DNA of 64,000 nucleotides from Peribacillus simplex (lineage in GTDB: Bacteria > Bacillota > Bacilli > Bacillales > DSM-1321): contig NZ_FTMX01000003.1 of NCBI RefSeq assembly GCF_900156045.1, positions 186,001-250,000 of the forward strand. Direction: 5' to 3'. Both the position numbers and the translations under genes were made by a program. Of the stretch, positions 1 through 8,131 are shown piece after piece. A model generated the notes under the pieces. That model saw only the letters and a list, made by a program, of their open reading frames with translations, did no database searches and was not told the DNA's origin. How positions within the stretch are numbered: position 1 is the first letter of the stretch; each line of letters opens with the position of its first letter.

Positions 1-1
1 C

Positions 2-406
2 AGCAAAGGTGATACATACCGGGCAATAGCAGGAGATTTTGTTGTCGGCATGATGCAGACCATGGAAATTGGCGGCCTCGTAGTAGATGGAGTCATTCGC
101 GACCTTGAAGCAATTAAAGGGATGACCTTCCCTGTTTTCAGCAAAGGGACGACGGTTGCCTCAAGCGGCAAGAACGGTGTAGGCGAAACCAATATCCCCA
201 TTTCCTGTGGGGGTGTCACCGTATTTCCAGGGGACATTATCATAGGGGACATAGATGGAGTCGTGGTCGTGCCACAAGCCATGGGTGAAGAAATCCTTAC
301 CAAAGCAAAGGATAAAATCTTGAAAGATGAACAGCGTGCTGAAAAATATGCAGGGAAGCCTGATGAAATAAGAAAGTATATTGCCATGATGACCAATAAA
401 GCATGA
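2..406 (+). CDS. RraA-like family protein, 5' end missing
   Basis: The open frame runs in from before the window and ends at 406, giving about 134 C-terminal residues of a family that is usually about 200 residues. The readable part has the RraA-fold hallmarks: GDFVVG, then VVDGVIRD (the G-x-x-x-D-G-x-x-R-D type element) and a late GDIIIGDIDGVVVVP block. Family members include RNase E regulator-like proteins and 4-hydroxy-4-methyl-2-oxoglutarate/oxaloacetate aldolases, where the Arg-Asp pair helps bind substrate and metal. Bacillus members are normally metabolic aldolase-like enzymes rather than RNase E regulators, because RNase E is absent. The exact substrate cannot be told. An internal ATG at 50 is not the start, because the conserved frame continues upstream of it. 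Confidence 0.8.
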   Translation, partial: SKGDTYRAIAGDFVVGMMQTMEIGGLVVDGVIRDLEAIKGMTFPVFSKGTTVASSGKNGVGETNIPISCGGVTVFPGDIIIGDIDGVVVVPQAMGEEILTKAKDKILKDEQRAEKYAGKPDEIRKYIAMMTNKA

Positions 407-414
407 TCTAACGC

Positions 415-458
415 ATAAAAAAACAGGCAGGAAGCGATGGCTTCCTGCCTGTTCTTTT
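415..458. terminator. Bidirectional intrinsic terminator
   Basis: A perfect 14-bp stem (422-435 with 440-453) with loop GATG is flanked by an A-run on the left and a T-rich stretch on the right. It can end transcription of both converging genes, the RraA-like gene and ltaS. Confidence 0.9.
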
Positions 459-466
459 CATTAGCC

Positions 467-2437
467 TTATTTATCGGTCTTTTCGTCTTCCTTTGAACCT
501 TCTTCATCATATGTGTAATCATAATCAGTAGGGTCTATCGGTTTAAAACCATTTGGAGTATAGAAACGGAGTAAGTCACCGTTCACTACTTGGTCGGATA
601 AATTGAGCATCGTTTCAGCTCTCTTTTTATAATTGAGGATGTCATCATTTTCCTCGACCAATTCACCTGTTTTAGTATCGTAGTATTTACCTTTAATGGA
701 AGTGACATCCGGTGTAACAAAATCACCATTCCTGAAAGGTACCACTTCATTATGATCTTTTGACAATAAATCTGAACCGAATTGTACATAATCTTTAGAT
801 TCGATTCCTAACAGATGCAATAAAGTAGGGAGAAGGTCGATCTGTCCTCCGTATTGGTGCATTTCCCCGCCTTCAACACCCGGAACATGAATCAATAATG
901 GTACACGTTGCAATTGGGCATTCTCAAATGCGCCAACATCCTTGCCAAGCACTTTTGACATGGCTTCTTTATGGTTTTCGGAAATACCATAGTGATCACC
1001 ATACATAACGATTACCGAGTTATCATATAGACCGGATTCCTTCAGATAATCGAAAAACTCTTTAAGCGCCTCATCGGCATAGCGTGCAGTCTGGAAGTAA
1101 TTATCTACGGAAGCATCGCCTGTCGTTTGCTTACCGATTGTTGCTTTTTCCTGGTCCATCGCATATGGGAAATGATGAGATACCGTTATGAATTTTGTAT
1201 AGAAAGGCTGTTTAAGCGTTTCTAACATTGGAATCGATTCCTTGAAGAAAGGCTTATCCATTAACCCATAACTCAGTACTTCCTCTTTATTTTCCATATT
1301 ATAATGGTTTGCATCGAAGAACTGATTAAAACCAAGAGACTTATACATTTTATCCCGGTTCCAGAAAGACTTGTAATTACCATGGAACACAGCAGATGTG
1401 TATCCTTGTTGTCCTAAAATCGCTGGTGCTGCTTGATACGTATTTTGGGCACGGTTTGTGAATGCTGCCCCCTGTGGTAAACCGAACAGGGAATTTTCAA
1501 GCATGAATTCGGCATCCGCTGTTTTACCTTGGCCCACTTGATGGAAGAAATTATCAAAGTGCATGAAATCTGACTTATCATGTGCAAGTGAGTTCAAAAA
1601 TGGAGTTACTTCCTCCCCATTCAACTTATAATCGATCAGGAAATTCTGCATCGATTCCAAATGCAGGTAGATAACATTCTTACCTTTGGCTGCACCAAAA
1701 TATTCAGGGTTCGGTTCAGCGCTTGTAGCCTTCGTATAGTTGACGACTTCAGCGATATCCGTGCTGTTTGCAGTTGCACGCTGAGCGTATGTTTTAGTAT
1801 TCTGAACGGCATCATAAACCGTATAGTTGAACATGCCCAAATATTTGACGATATAGTTCCGGTCGAATGTTCTTGATAATAATTGCGGGCGATCCTTTTC
1901 AGCAAGTCCCAAATTGATTGCAAAAATTGCAAGTCCCGCTAGGTAAACCATTCCAACTGTACGGCGTTTGACTTTGAAGTCTTCCACTTTAAAGTCTTTG
2001 AATCTGTACAACACGATCAAAAGAACCGTATCAAGGAAATAAAATACATCATGGCCTTTAAATAATTCTAAAATACTCGGCCCCAAATCCCCGGCATTTT
2101 GCACTTGCGTCAAGGTTGGCAATGTAATGAAATCGGTAAATGACCGATAGTATACAATATTGAAGAACAACCATAAGGACATCAATAGGTTCAACCTGAT
2201 GATCCATTTAAACGATTTTTTGCCCCTAGCCAATAGTGCCAAGCCAAAGAATAAAATGGCTGAACTTATCGGGTTTATGAACAGTAAGAACTGTTGCAGG
2301 CCATTTTCAATACCTAAGTTAAATTCAACTCGATATCCAATATAAGTTTTTATCGTAAACAAGACTACCGCAATAAAGAAAAAGCCTAGTATGTTATCTG
2401 CAAATAAATGCCGGCTTTTTTTTAGAAAATTATTCAT
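467..2437 (-). CDS. ltaS: Lipoteichoic acid synthase (LtaS family)
   Basis: Membrane phosphoglycerol transferase that polymerises glycerol phosphate from phosphatidylglycerol to make lipoteichoic acid on the outer face of the membrane. The N-terminal 180 residues hold about five membrane helices. The extracellular sulfatase-fold domain starts near residue 250. Visible active-site elements are Glu261 (HLESMQ), the catalytic Thr306 in GQGKTADAE, and metal ligands Asp481-His482 in YGDHYGIS. At 656 residues it is a full-length family member. The C-terminal tail is very acidic. The start has an AGAGGTGAAAGC ribosome site. It stands alone, with a terminator after it. Bacillus species carry several paralogues (LtaS, YfnI, YqgS, YvgJ), so which paralogue this is remains open. 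Confidence 0.92.
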   Translation of the reverse strand: MNNFLKKSRHLFADNILGFFFIAVVLFTIKTYIGYRVEFNLGIENGLQQFLLFINPISSAILFFGLALLARGKKSFKWIIRLNLLMSLWLFFNIVYYRSFTDFITLPTLTQVQNAGDLGPSILELFKGHDVFYFLDTVLLIVLYRFKDFKVEDFKVKRRTVGMVYLAGLAIFAINLGLAEKDRPQLLSRTFDRNYIVKYLGMFNYTVYDAVQNTKTYAQRATANSTDIAEVVNYTKATSAEPNPEYFGAAKGKNVIYLHLESMQNFLIDYKLNGEEVTPFLNSLAHDKSDFMHFDNFFHQVGQGKTADAEFMLENSLFGLPQGAAFTNRAQNTYQAAPAILGQQGYTSAVFHGNYKSFWNRDKMYKSLGFNQFFDANHYNMENKEEVLSYGLMDKPFFKESIPMLETLKQPFYTKFITVSHHFPYAMDQEKATIGKQTTGDASVDNYFQTARYADEALKEFFDYLKESGLYDNSVIVMYGDHYGISENHKEAMSKVLGKDVGAFENAQLQRVPLLIHVPGVEGGEMHQYGGQIDLLPTLLHLLGIESKDYVQFGSDLLSKDHNEVVPFRNGDFVTPDVTSIKGKYYDTKTGELVEENDDILNYKKRAETMLNLSDQVVNGDLLRFYTPNGFKPIDPTDYDYTYDEEGSKEDEKTDK

Positions 2438-2912
2438 GCTTTCACCTCTATTAATCTAGTGGTTTATTTATATAAATTTTTACAAACTTACAAAAGACGG
2501 AAAATCGGAAACCCTATAATAGCATTCTTTCACTTGGATAGTCAAGATTGTGAAAACCACCTTTTGTCACATCCATAACCCTTATATCCAGAACACTTCT
2601 TTAGCTTATGAACAAGCCTTTGAAAAAATAACAGAGTCTCGCCCGTCTCGAATGTTCAGCGCACCTATAACAAATATATAGGAACTCCATGTCTTAATCC
2701 AATAAATATCACCGTAACTTTTTGGGGTGACTGCGGATGACAGTCACTAATTAGTTTCTCGTCCTTCAGGCTTTTACCATTATAAACGACTCTTTATAAA
2801 AAAACCAGTGCATTACAAAATATGTAAAGATATAAATCTTCAATTATTTAAAGCTATAGATATATCCAGGATTTCTTTCCCGATGATTCGACAGTTGAAA
2901 ATGGCTAGCCGG

Positions 2913-3068
2913 TTACATGGATGCATCTCTCCTCCGCACTTTTGATACCCCATTCAAAATCCAGGCCTGCAAAAGTTTGACCAGTTTATCATTGCGTCCT
3001 GCTACACCGAAATCCCATAAAATAACAAATGGGTTTCGCGTAATATCGACATCATTCCCCACCGGCAT
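2913..3068 (-). CDS. Small ORF or gene relic, 51 codons, unrecognised
   Basis: Open frame beginning MPVGNDVDITRNPF and ending RRRDASM. I do not recognise it. The middle (FVILWDFGVAGRND) looks protein-like, but there is no ribosome site in front of the ATG and a stop codon lies three codons upstream in frame. A Fur-box-like palindrome lies about 70-85 bases upstream, overlapping a possible TTGAAT / 17 / AATTAT promoter on the same strand. It could be a decayed iron-regulated gene, a leader peptide, or chance. Confidence 0.2.
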   Translation of the reverse strand: MPVGNDVDITRNPFVILWDFGVAGRNDKLVKLLQAWILNGVSKVRRRDASM

Positions 3069-3139
3069 ATTTAATTAGCTTTTTTCAAATAATTTTTCCA
3101 GTAAGCGTTATCATATTGTGTTTATATTTTTACTTTCCA

Positions 3140-3154
3140 TGATAATTTTTATCA
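3140..3154. promoter_or_regulatory. Fur-box-like palindrome without an obvious target gene
   Basis: TGATAATTTTTATCA matches 14 of 15 positions of the 7-1-7 Fur site (TGATAAT-N-ATTATCA). It lies downstream of the siderophore gene cluster and far upstream of ltaS, so its target is not an annotated gene. Confidence 0.5.
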
Positions 3155-3460
3155 TCCATAAAAGATTCAATTTACCAAAGTTCGCTTAAATTACAATTTT
3201 AAATCCCCTCCTGGAACCGGAAAGGGTGCAAATGACATTATAATAGGAAGAAACTGAATTTTCCCATACTGACTGAAGGGTTATTTTCTTTCAATAGCAG
3301 CCCATATGACCATAACAGCGGTAACAGGCTTGAATATAGGTCTTGTCTTTTCCTTTCCCCTTTTAATGGGGGTTGTGGCGCCTTATAAGCTTACCTATGT
3401 TTTGTAAGAAATCTTTTCTCCCCTTTGTTAGTATATTTGTTTCATCCAGTTTTATTATAA

Positions 3461-3496
3461 AAAATAAAAATCCTGCCCTCGATCGAGGACAGGATT
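3461..3496 (-). terminator. Intrinsic terminator of the siderophore transporter operon
   Basis: Stem 3469-3480 pairs with 3485-3496 around loop GATC. It is followed on the minus strand by a T-rich run, directly after the binding-protein gene. Confidence 0.88.
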
Positions 3497-3507
3497 CCTT
3501 ATTTATA

Positions 3508-4455
3508 TTACTTGATGCCTTCTGAAATTTCTTTAACCATAGCGTCAACAGATTCTAAACCGCCGCCTGATAGGTACCAGTAGTTAGGGTCCAGATAAAT
3601 GATGTTACCTTCTTTAAATGCTTTTGTATTTTTCACAATGTCATTTTCAATAGTTTCTTTTGCTGCAGCTCCATCACCGGCAACCGCATCTCTATCTACA
3701 ACGAATAGGTAGTCAGGATTCTTTTCAGCGATGTATTCGAAAGAAATACTTTGACCATGTGTCGATACTTCCAATTTATCATCTACTGCAGGTACTCCGA
3801 ATACATCATGGATGATTCCAAATCTTGAATCAGGTCCGTAAGCACTTACTTTTCCACCGCTTGAAAGAACGATTAAACCAGTTTTGTCAGTTGGGGCTTT
3901 TTCTTTCAAAGCATTAATGTTTTCTTCAACACTTGCCAATTCTTTAGCTGCTTCGTCTTTTTTATCGAAGATTTTACCCAAAAGTGTTACGTTTTCTTCA
4001 AAGGATTCCATATACTTTGTTGTATCTACACCCACAAAAACAGTTGGGGCAATTTTGCTTAATTCTTCATATGCTTCAGATTGACGGCCAGAAATAAGGA
4101 TTAAGTCAGGAGCAATTTCGTTGATTTTTTCGAAGTCAGGCTCTTTTAATCCGCCGGCATTTTCAGTTGTACCTTCATATTTAGAAAGGTATTTTGGAAG
4201 GCCATCATGAGGAACAGCTGCTACTTCCACACCCAATTTATCAAGAGTATCAAGTGTACCCATATCGAATACAACGACTTTTTCAGGGTTTGTTTTTACT
4301 TTCGTTTCGCCTAGTTGGTGCTTAACCGTAATTTCTTCGCTTTTAGCACTTTCTTTTTTCACGCTTGATTCTTCTTTTTCCTTATCTGATCCACAAGCTA
4401 CAGCCACTACAGCCAGCATTGCAACCAAAAGCAGTAAAGATAATTTCTTAAACAT
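3508..4455 (-). CDS. yclQ: Siderophore-binding lipoprotein of an ABC importer (YclQ type)
   Basis: Substrate-binding lipoprotein that captures a ferric siderophore outside the cell and hands it to the permease encoded upstream. The start chosen is the ATG at 4455 (MFKKLSLLLL), because GAGGTGA sits just before it; a GTG nine bases further up lies inside that ribosome site. The signal peptide ends in a lipobox with Cys21 (AVAC). Then comes a charged linker, and a periplasmic-binding fold from about residue 45 (VVFDMGTLDTLDKLGV). Gene order and lengths (316, 315, 252, about 315 residues) match B. subtilis yclNOPQ, which imports petrobactin; the substrate here is inferred from that. A 208-bp gap separates it from the ATPase gene and can fold locally, which may tune its level. 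Confidence 0.88.
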   Translation of the reverse strand: MFKKLSLLLLVAMLAVVAVACGSDKEKEESSVKKESAKSEEITVKHQLGETKVKTNPEKVVVFDMGTLDTLDKLGVEVAAVPHDGLPKYLSKYEGTTENAGGLKEPDFEKINEIAPDLILISGRQSEAYEELSKIAPTVFVGVDTTKYMESFEENVTLLGKIFDKKDEAAKELASVEENINALKEKAPTDKTGLIVLSSGGKVSAYGPDSRFGIIHDVFGVPAVDDKLEVSTHGQSISFEYIAEKNPDYLFVVDRDAVAGDGAAAKETIENDIVKNTKAFKEGNIIYLDPNYWYLSGGGLESVDAMVKEISEGIK

Positions 4456-4663
4456 TATGGTCACCTCGAAAATTTTTTTTATTTAAAATTACGTATTGAA
4501 TCCTCACCTTCACGGAGTTCACCTTCATCACTCTTCCTGCCGTATGAACAGGAGGCGGCTAAAGTCTTGGGCGCCCGCCAACTTTTAACTGCCTAAGAAG
4601 CGTATGAGGTGATTCCGGGAAGGCAAAGAATACTGAAGTAATTTAAAACCAAATGGAATTGCC

Positions 4664-5422
4664 TTACGTGAAGTACACACAGATCTTATTGTCATTGATG
4701 CTTTGGATTTCAATATCCATATCATAGATTTCCTTTAATACATTGGAATTGATGACTTGCTCGGTAGGTCCATTATGAACAACCTTGCCATCCTTCAATG
4801 CGACAATATAGTCGGAATAGCAGGATGCAAAATTAATGTCATGAATGACGATGATGACCGTTTTCCCTAATTCGTCGGCCAATCTCCTCAATACCTTCAT
4901 GATTTGGACGGAATGCTTCATATCAAGATTGTTCAGGGGTTCATCAAGAAGTACATACTCCGTGTTCTGAGCAATAACCATGGCAATGAAGGCCCGCTGT
5001 TGCTGCCCGCCGCTAAGCTGGTCAAGAAACTTATCCTGCATGTCGGCAAGTTCCATATATTCAATCGCTTCATCGACGTATTTCCAATCCTCTTTGGTCA
5101 GCTTGCCTTGTGAATAAGGAAAACGGCCAAAGGCGACGAGTTCACGAATCGTTAAACGGATATTGATGTGGTTAGCCTGCTTTAAGATGGCAATCTTTTT
5201 CGCAAGTTCATTGCTATTGAATTTCCCCATATCCTTACCATCGATCAGGACTTCTCCCGAATCCCTGGCAATGAGACGGCTGATCATCGAAAGGACGGTA
5301 CTTTTCCCCGCTCCATTGGGACCGATGAAGGATGTGATTTTCCCTTTCATTATTTCAATGGAAACATCCTCGACAACCGTTTTACCATTATATTTTTTGA
5401 ATAAATTTTTCACTTCTACCAT
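4664..5422 (-). CDS. yclP: ABC transporter ATP-binding protein, iron-siderophore type
   Basis: Cytoplasmic ATPase that powers ferric-siderophore import. Walker A is GPNGAGKST (residues about 34-42), the signature is LSGGQQQR, Walker B is YVLLDEP, and the switch His is in VIHDINFA. At 252 residues it has the length of B. subtilis YclP. It overlaps the upstream permease gene by seven bases, so translation is probably coupled, and it is followed by the binding-protein gene. Confidence 0.93.
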   Translation of the reverse strand: MVEVKNLFKKYNGKTVVEDVSIEIMKGKITSFIGPNGAGKSTVLSMISRLIARDSGEVLIDGKDMGKFNSNELAKKIAILKQANHINIRLTIRELVAFGRFPYSQGKLTKEDWKYVDEAIEYMELADMQDKFLDQLSGGQQQRAFIAMVIAQNTEYVLLDEPLNNLDMKHSVQIMKVLRRLADELGKTVIIVIHDINFASCYSDYIVALKDGKVVHNGPTEQVINSNVLKEIYDMDIEIQSINDNKICVYFT

Positions 5423-6363
5423 GATTTATTCTCCTTTAATAGAAGATAGATGAAATAGACACCGCCGACAAAGTTGATGATGACACTTAAGGTGGTGGAG
5501 AACGTGAAGATCCTCTCCACAATGAATTGGCCTCCGACCAGGGCAATCACACTGATCAGCATGGCACCCGGGATGATATGTTTATGCTGATAGGACTTAA
5601 TGAATTGATAGGCCACATTTGCAACAAGTAATCCGAGGAACGTGATCGGACCGATCAGGGCAGTAGAAATGGAGATTAAAACAGTAACGACGATTAAAAC
5701 CCGCTTCGTGACAAAATCATAATCCACACCCAAGTTTATGGCTTGGTCCCTCCCCAATGACATGACATCTAAATATTTCAAAAATCTCATGAAATATATC
5801 ATTGCCGCTATCATGAGGATAATCGCTAACGTTAACAGGTCCGTGTTGACATTATTGAAGCTGGCGAACATTTTATTTTGAACCATTTGAAACTCATTCG
5901 GGTCAATCAATACCTGCATGAATGAAGACATGCTTCCGAATAAGGTTCCGAAAATGATACCGATCAGCAATAGGAAGTAAATATTGCGGTTTTTCTTGAA
6001 CATGAACTTGAACAGCAGGCTGGAAAAAATAAGCATGGCTGCAAGTGTAATCAGGAAATTGAGATTTTTATTCATGATCATGATATGCGTTGAACCGAAG
6101 AGGAAAATCACTCCCGTTTGGATCAGCATATACATGGAGTCCAACCCTAAAATGCTTGGTGTCAGGATTTTATTATTCGTGACCGTCTGGAAAATCACTG
6201 TTGAAAAAGCTATTGCACAACCAACCACGATGATGGCGATGATTTTTATGACCCTTCTCGGCAGTGCATAATCCCAATTCGGGCCAAGGTCCCAAAAGAT
6301 ATAACCTGCCGTTAAAGCTGCTGCAAGAACAGCCAATATAATGATCCTACTTTTATTATTCAT
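5416..6363 (-). CDS. yclO: Iron-siderophore ABC transporter permease (FecCD family)
   Basis: Second of two adjacent membrane permeases, which together make the import channel. The 315-residue protein has about nine hydrophobic helices. The conserved FecCD coupling region for the ATPase is seen around SLGRDQAINLGVDY, followed by ISTALIGPITFLGLLVANVAYQF. It overlaps both neighbours by a few bases, in a tightly coupled operon. Order and length match B. subtilis YclO. Confidence 0.92.
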   Translation of the reverse strand: MNNKSRIIILAVLAAALTAGYIFWDLGPNWDYALPRRVIKIIAIIVVGCAIAFSTVIFQTVTNNKILTPSILGLDSMYMLIQTGVIFLFGSTHIMIMNKNLNFLITLAAMLIFSSLLFKFMFKKNRNIYFLLLIGIIFGTLFGSMSSFMQVLIDPNEFQMVQNKMFASFNNVNTDLLTLAIILMIAAMIYFMRFLKYLDVMSLGRDQAINLGVDYDFVTKRVLIVVTVLISISTALIGPITFLGLLVANVAYQFIKSYQHKHIIPGAMLISVIALVGGQFIVERIFTFSTTLSVIINFVGGVYFIYLLLKENKSW

Positions 6364-7306
6364 ATGCCTTTCTCCTCAGTATCAGATAGATAAATACGGC
6401 GCTTCCTATCACACCAACCACGAGCCCGATCGGGATTTCAAATGGATATATGAGGATCCTGCCCAGAATATCGCAGATCAATAGGAATACTGCCCCTAGC
6501 AATGCTGTATGAGAAAGACTCTTTTTCAAATTGTCGCCAAGGTAAAGGGATACAATATTTGGTACGATCAATCCTATGAAAGGAATCGTTCCCACCGTTA
6601 ACAGAACGACAGTGGAGGATAATGCCACGATGATCAACCCAAAATTGACTATAAGCTTATAATTGAGTCCTAGATTGATAGCAAACTCCTCACCCATCCC
6701 TGCCACAGTGAATTTATTGGCGAAGAAGTATGCGAGAATGACCAGAGGGATACTTACATATATAAGTTCGTACCTTCCCGACATGATCATCGAGAAATCG
6801 CCATTCATCCATGTGTTGAGGCTTTGAATCAAATCATATTTATAGGCAAAGAAAGTCGAGATGGATCCGACGATATTACCGAACATCAAACCAACCAATG
6901 GAATGAAAATCGTATCCTTATATTTCACTTGATCAAGAATTTTCATGAACAAGAATGTACCTGCCAAAGCGAATATGAAAGCGAATGCCATTTTCTCAAT
7001 GAGTGCCGCCGAAGGAAAAATGATAATGGCAAGAAGAAGTCCAAGCCTTGCGGAATCCATGGTTCCGGCAGTCGTCGGGGATACAAATTTATTGCGGCTC
7101 AATTGCTGCATGATCAGACCGCTTATACTCATCACAATACCGGCAATGACTATGGTCACCATTCTGGGGAAACGGCTTTGCAGCATGATTTGCACCTTAT
7201 CATCACTTAGATCCAATAAATCCAGGGGGGTAATATCCTTTACACCAATGAATAATGACGTAAATGACAAAACAATTAACGCCATGACTAAATATCTTAT
7301 CTTCAT
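6356..7306 (-). CDS. yclN: Iron-siderophore ABC transporter permease (FecCD family)
   Basis: First gene of the siderophore operon and partner permease of the next gene. It is a 316-residue polytopic protein with the FecCD coupling region (AGMGEEFAINLGLNY) and the GTIPFIGLIVPNIVSLYLG segment typical of the family. It follows a TTGACA/TAGAAT promoter with a strong Fur box at the start of transcription, so it should be made when iron is scarce. The start ATG follows a weak purine-rich region (GTAGATGAAG). Confidence 0.92.
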   Translation of the reverse strand: MKIRYLVMALIVLSFTSLFIGVKDITPLDLLDLSDDKVQIMLQSRFPRMVTIVIAGIVMSISGLIMQQLSRNKFVSPTTAGTMDSARLGLLLAIIIFPSAALIEKMAFAFIFALAGTFLFMKILDQVKYKDTIFIPLVGLMFGNIVGSISTFFAYKYDLIQSLNTWMNGDFSMIMSGRYELIYVSIPLVILAYFFANKFTVAGMGEEFAINLGLNYKLIVNFGLIIVALSSTVVLLTVGTIPFIGLIVPNIVSLYLGDNLKKSLSHTALLGAVFLLICDILGRILIYPFEIPIGLVVGVIGSAVFIYLILRRKAYE

Positions 7307-7446
7307 CTACATTTCCTACTCTTCCTATCTCAGTTAATACAGCGATAATATTTTTAATTAAAGATATTTGAATATAGACTATCGCAAAGTCACCTATTGA
7401 AAAGGGAATCATGAAGTTGCAATAGTTACAAAGTTCTCCCATTCGT

Positions 7447-7465
7447 GATAATGAGATTCATTATC
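7447..7465. promoter_or_regulatory. Fur box of the siderophore operon
   Basis: GATAATGAGATTCATTATC matches 17 of 19 positions of the classic Fur box. It lies just downstream of the -10 of the minus-strand promoter, so bound Fur would block initiation. It also lies about 180 bases upstream of the divergent DUF1450 gene and could affect that gene too. Confidence 0.9.
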
Positions 7466-7475
7466 ACTCATACTT

Positions 7476-7503
7476 ATTCTATCATTTCTTAGACATGTGT
7501 CAA
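7476..7503 (-). promoter_or_regulatory. SigA-type promoter of yclNOPQ
   Basis: On the minus strand, TTGACA (7498-7503), a 16-base spacer and TAGAAT (7476-7481) form a good housekeeping promoter. Initiation is predicted near 7469, at the edge of the Fur box. Confidence 0.75.
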
Positions 7504-7642
7504 TATATAGAAGTGAATTACTTTGATATTCTCCGGATAGTCATATTGTAATGAATTTGAATGAACCAATCATGCATTTCATATCAGGAAGTGATAAAAT
7601 CAAAATAACAAATATTTACTCTTCTATGAAAGAAGCGATTTG

Positions 7643-7912
7643 ATGAAAAACTTGCTTTCCAAAGTGTTCTCAAAAAAGGCGAAAATCCAGATTGAATTTT
7701 GCCAAAATAATCTTGACCGCTTCCTTAATGAACAAACAGTTGCCGATTATGGTAAGTTCTTAGCGAATCCAAGGATTCAATATAAGGAATATGAATGTTT
7801 GAGTGAGTGTAAACTTTGTAAGAATACCCCCTATGCGAAAGTGAATGGCCAGATAATGAGTGGCGAAAATTCACAGGATCTTTTAAATCAGTTACATGAT
7901 GAATTGAAATGA
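7643..7912 (+). CDS. DUF1450 family protein (YuzB-like)
   Basis: Small 89-residue cytoplasmic protein of the DUF1450 family, resembling B. subtilis YuzB. The family signature is visible: IEFCQNN near the start, then YECLSECKLCKNTPYAKVNG and GENSQDLL. The four cysteines (one early, three in the CLSECKLC stretch) suggest a thioredoxin-like or metal-binding fold, but the family has no assigned function. I take the ATG at 7643 rather than the TTG one codon before it; the ribosome site (GAAAGAAG) is modest. It is divergent from the siderophore operon, with a Fur box between them, which hints at a link with iron or redox state. Confidence 0.8.
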   Translation: MKNLLSKVFSKKAKIQIEFCQNNLDRFLNEQTVADYGKFLANPRIQYKEYECLSECKLCKNTPYAKVNGQIMSGENSQDLLNQLHDELK

Positions 7913-7948
7913 TACGGGCCAAGCAAATTGCTTGATCCGTATCATTTT
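7908..7948 (+). terminator. Intrinsic terminator after the DUF1450 gene
   Basis: Ten-bp outer stem AATGATACGG/CCGTATCATT with an inner CAAGCA/TGCTTG helix and a short T-run. The stem begins within the stop-codon region. Confidence 0.8.
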
Positions 7949-8131
7949 GACCTTCCACCTGTAATTATACAGAATACAGGTGATGAACATCTATTAAAAG
8001 GCATTGCGAATTGTGCTACGGAATCATTAATCTAGTCGTTAATTCCTGTTTTTCACTATTTCCTACGTTTTCACTGTATAAATAGATTAATATATGATAA
8101 TTTATGGAAAAAGATAGACAGGAGGACGTCC

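Larger units (their letters stand above)
2438..3507. other. 1.07-kb intergenic stretch with orphan Fur box and a small ORF
   Basis: No convincing full gene is seen. It holds the terminator of the siderophore-binding protein gene at its right end, a Fur-box-like palindrome at 3140-3154, a 51-codon minus-strand ORF at 2913-3068, and a short hydrophobic plus-strand frame at 3306-3407 (33 codons, starting MTITAVTGL). A small hairpin GTGACTG/CAGTCAC near 2725-2746 lacks a T-run. The stretch looks like partly decayed sequence or a site for a small regulated transcript. Confidence 0.6.

Noticed and set aside
2725..2746. Hairpin GTGACTG/CAGTCAC as a terminator
   Set aside because: No T-run follows on either strand and no gene ends nearby.
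3306..3407. Hydrophobic 33-codon plus-strand frame starting MTITAVTGL
   Set aside because: No ribosome site and too short to judge; it is noted only as part of the gap description.
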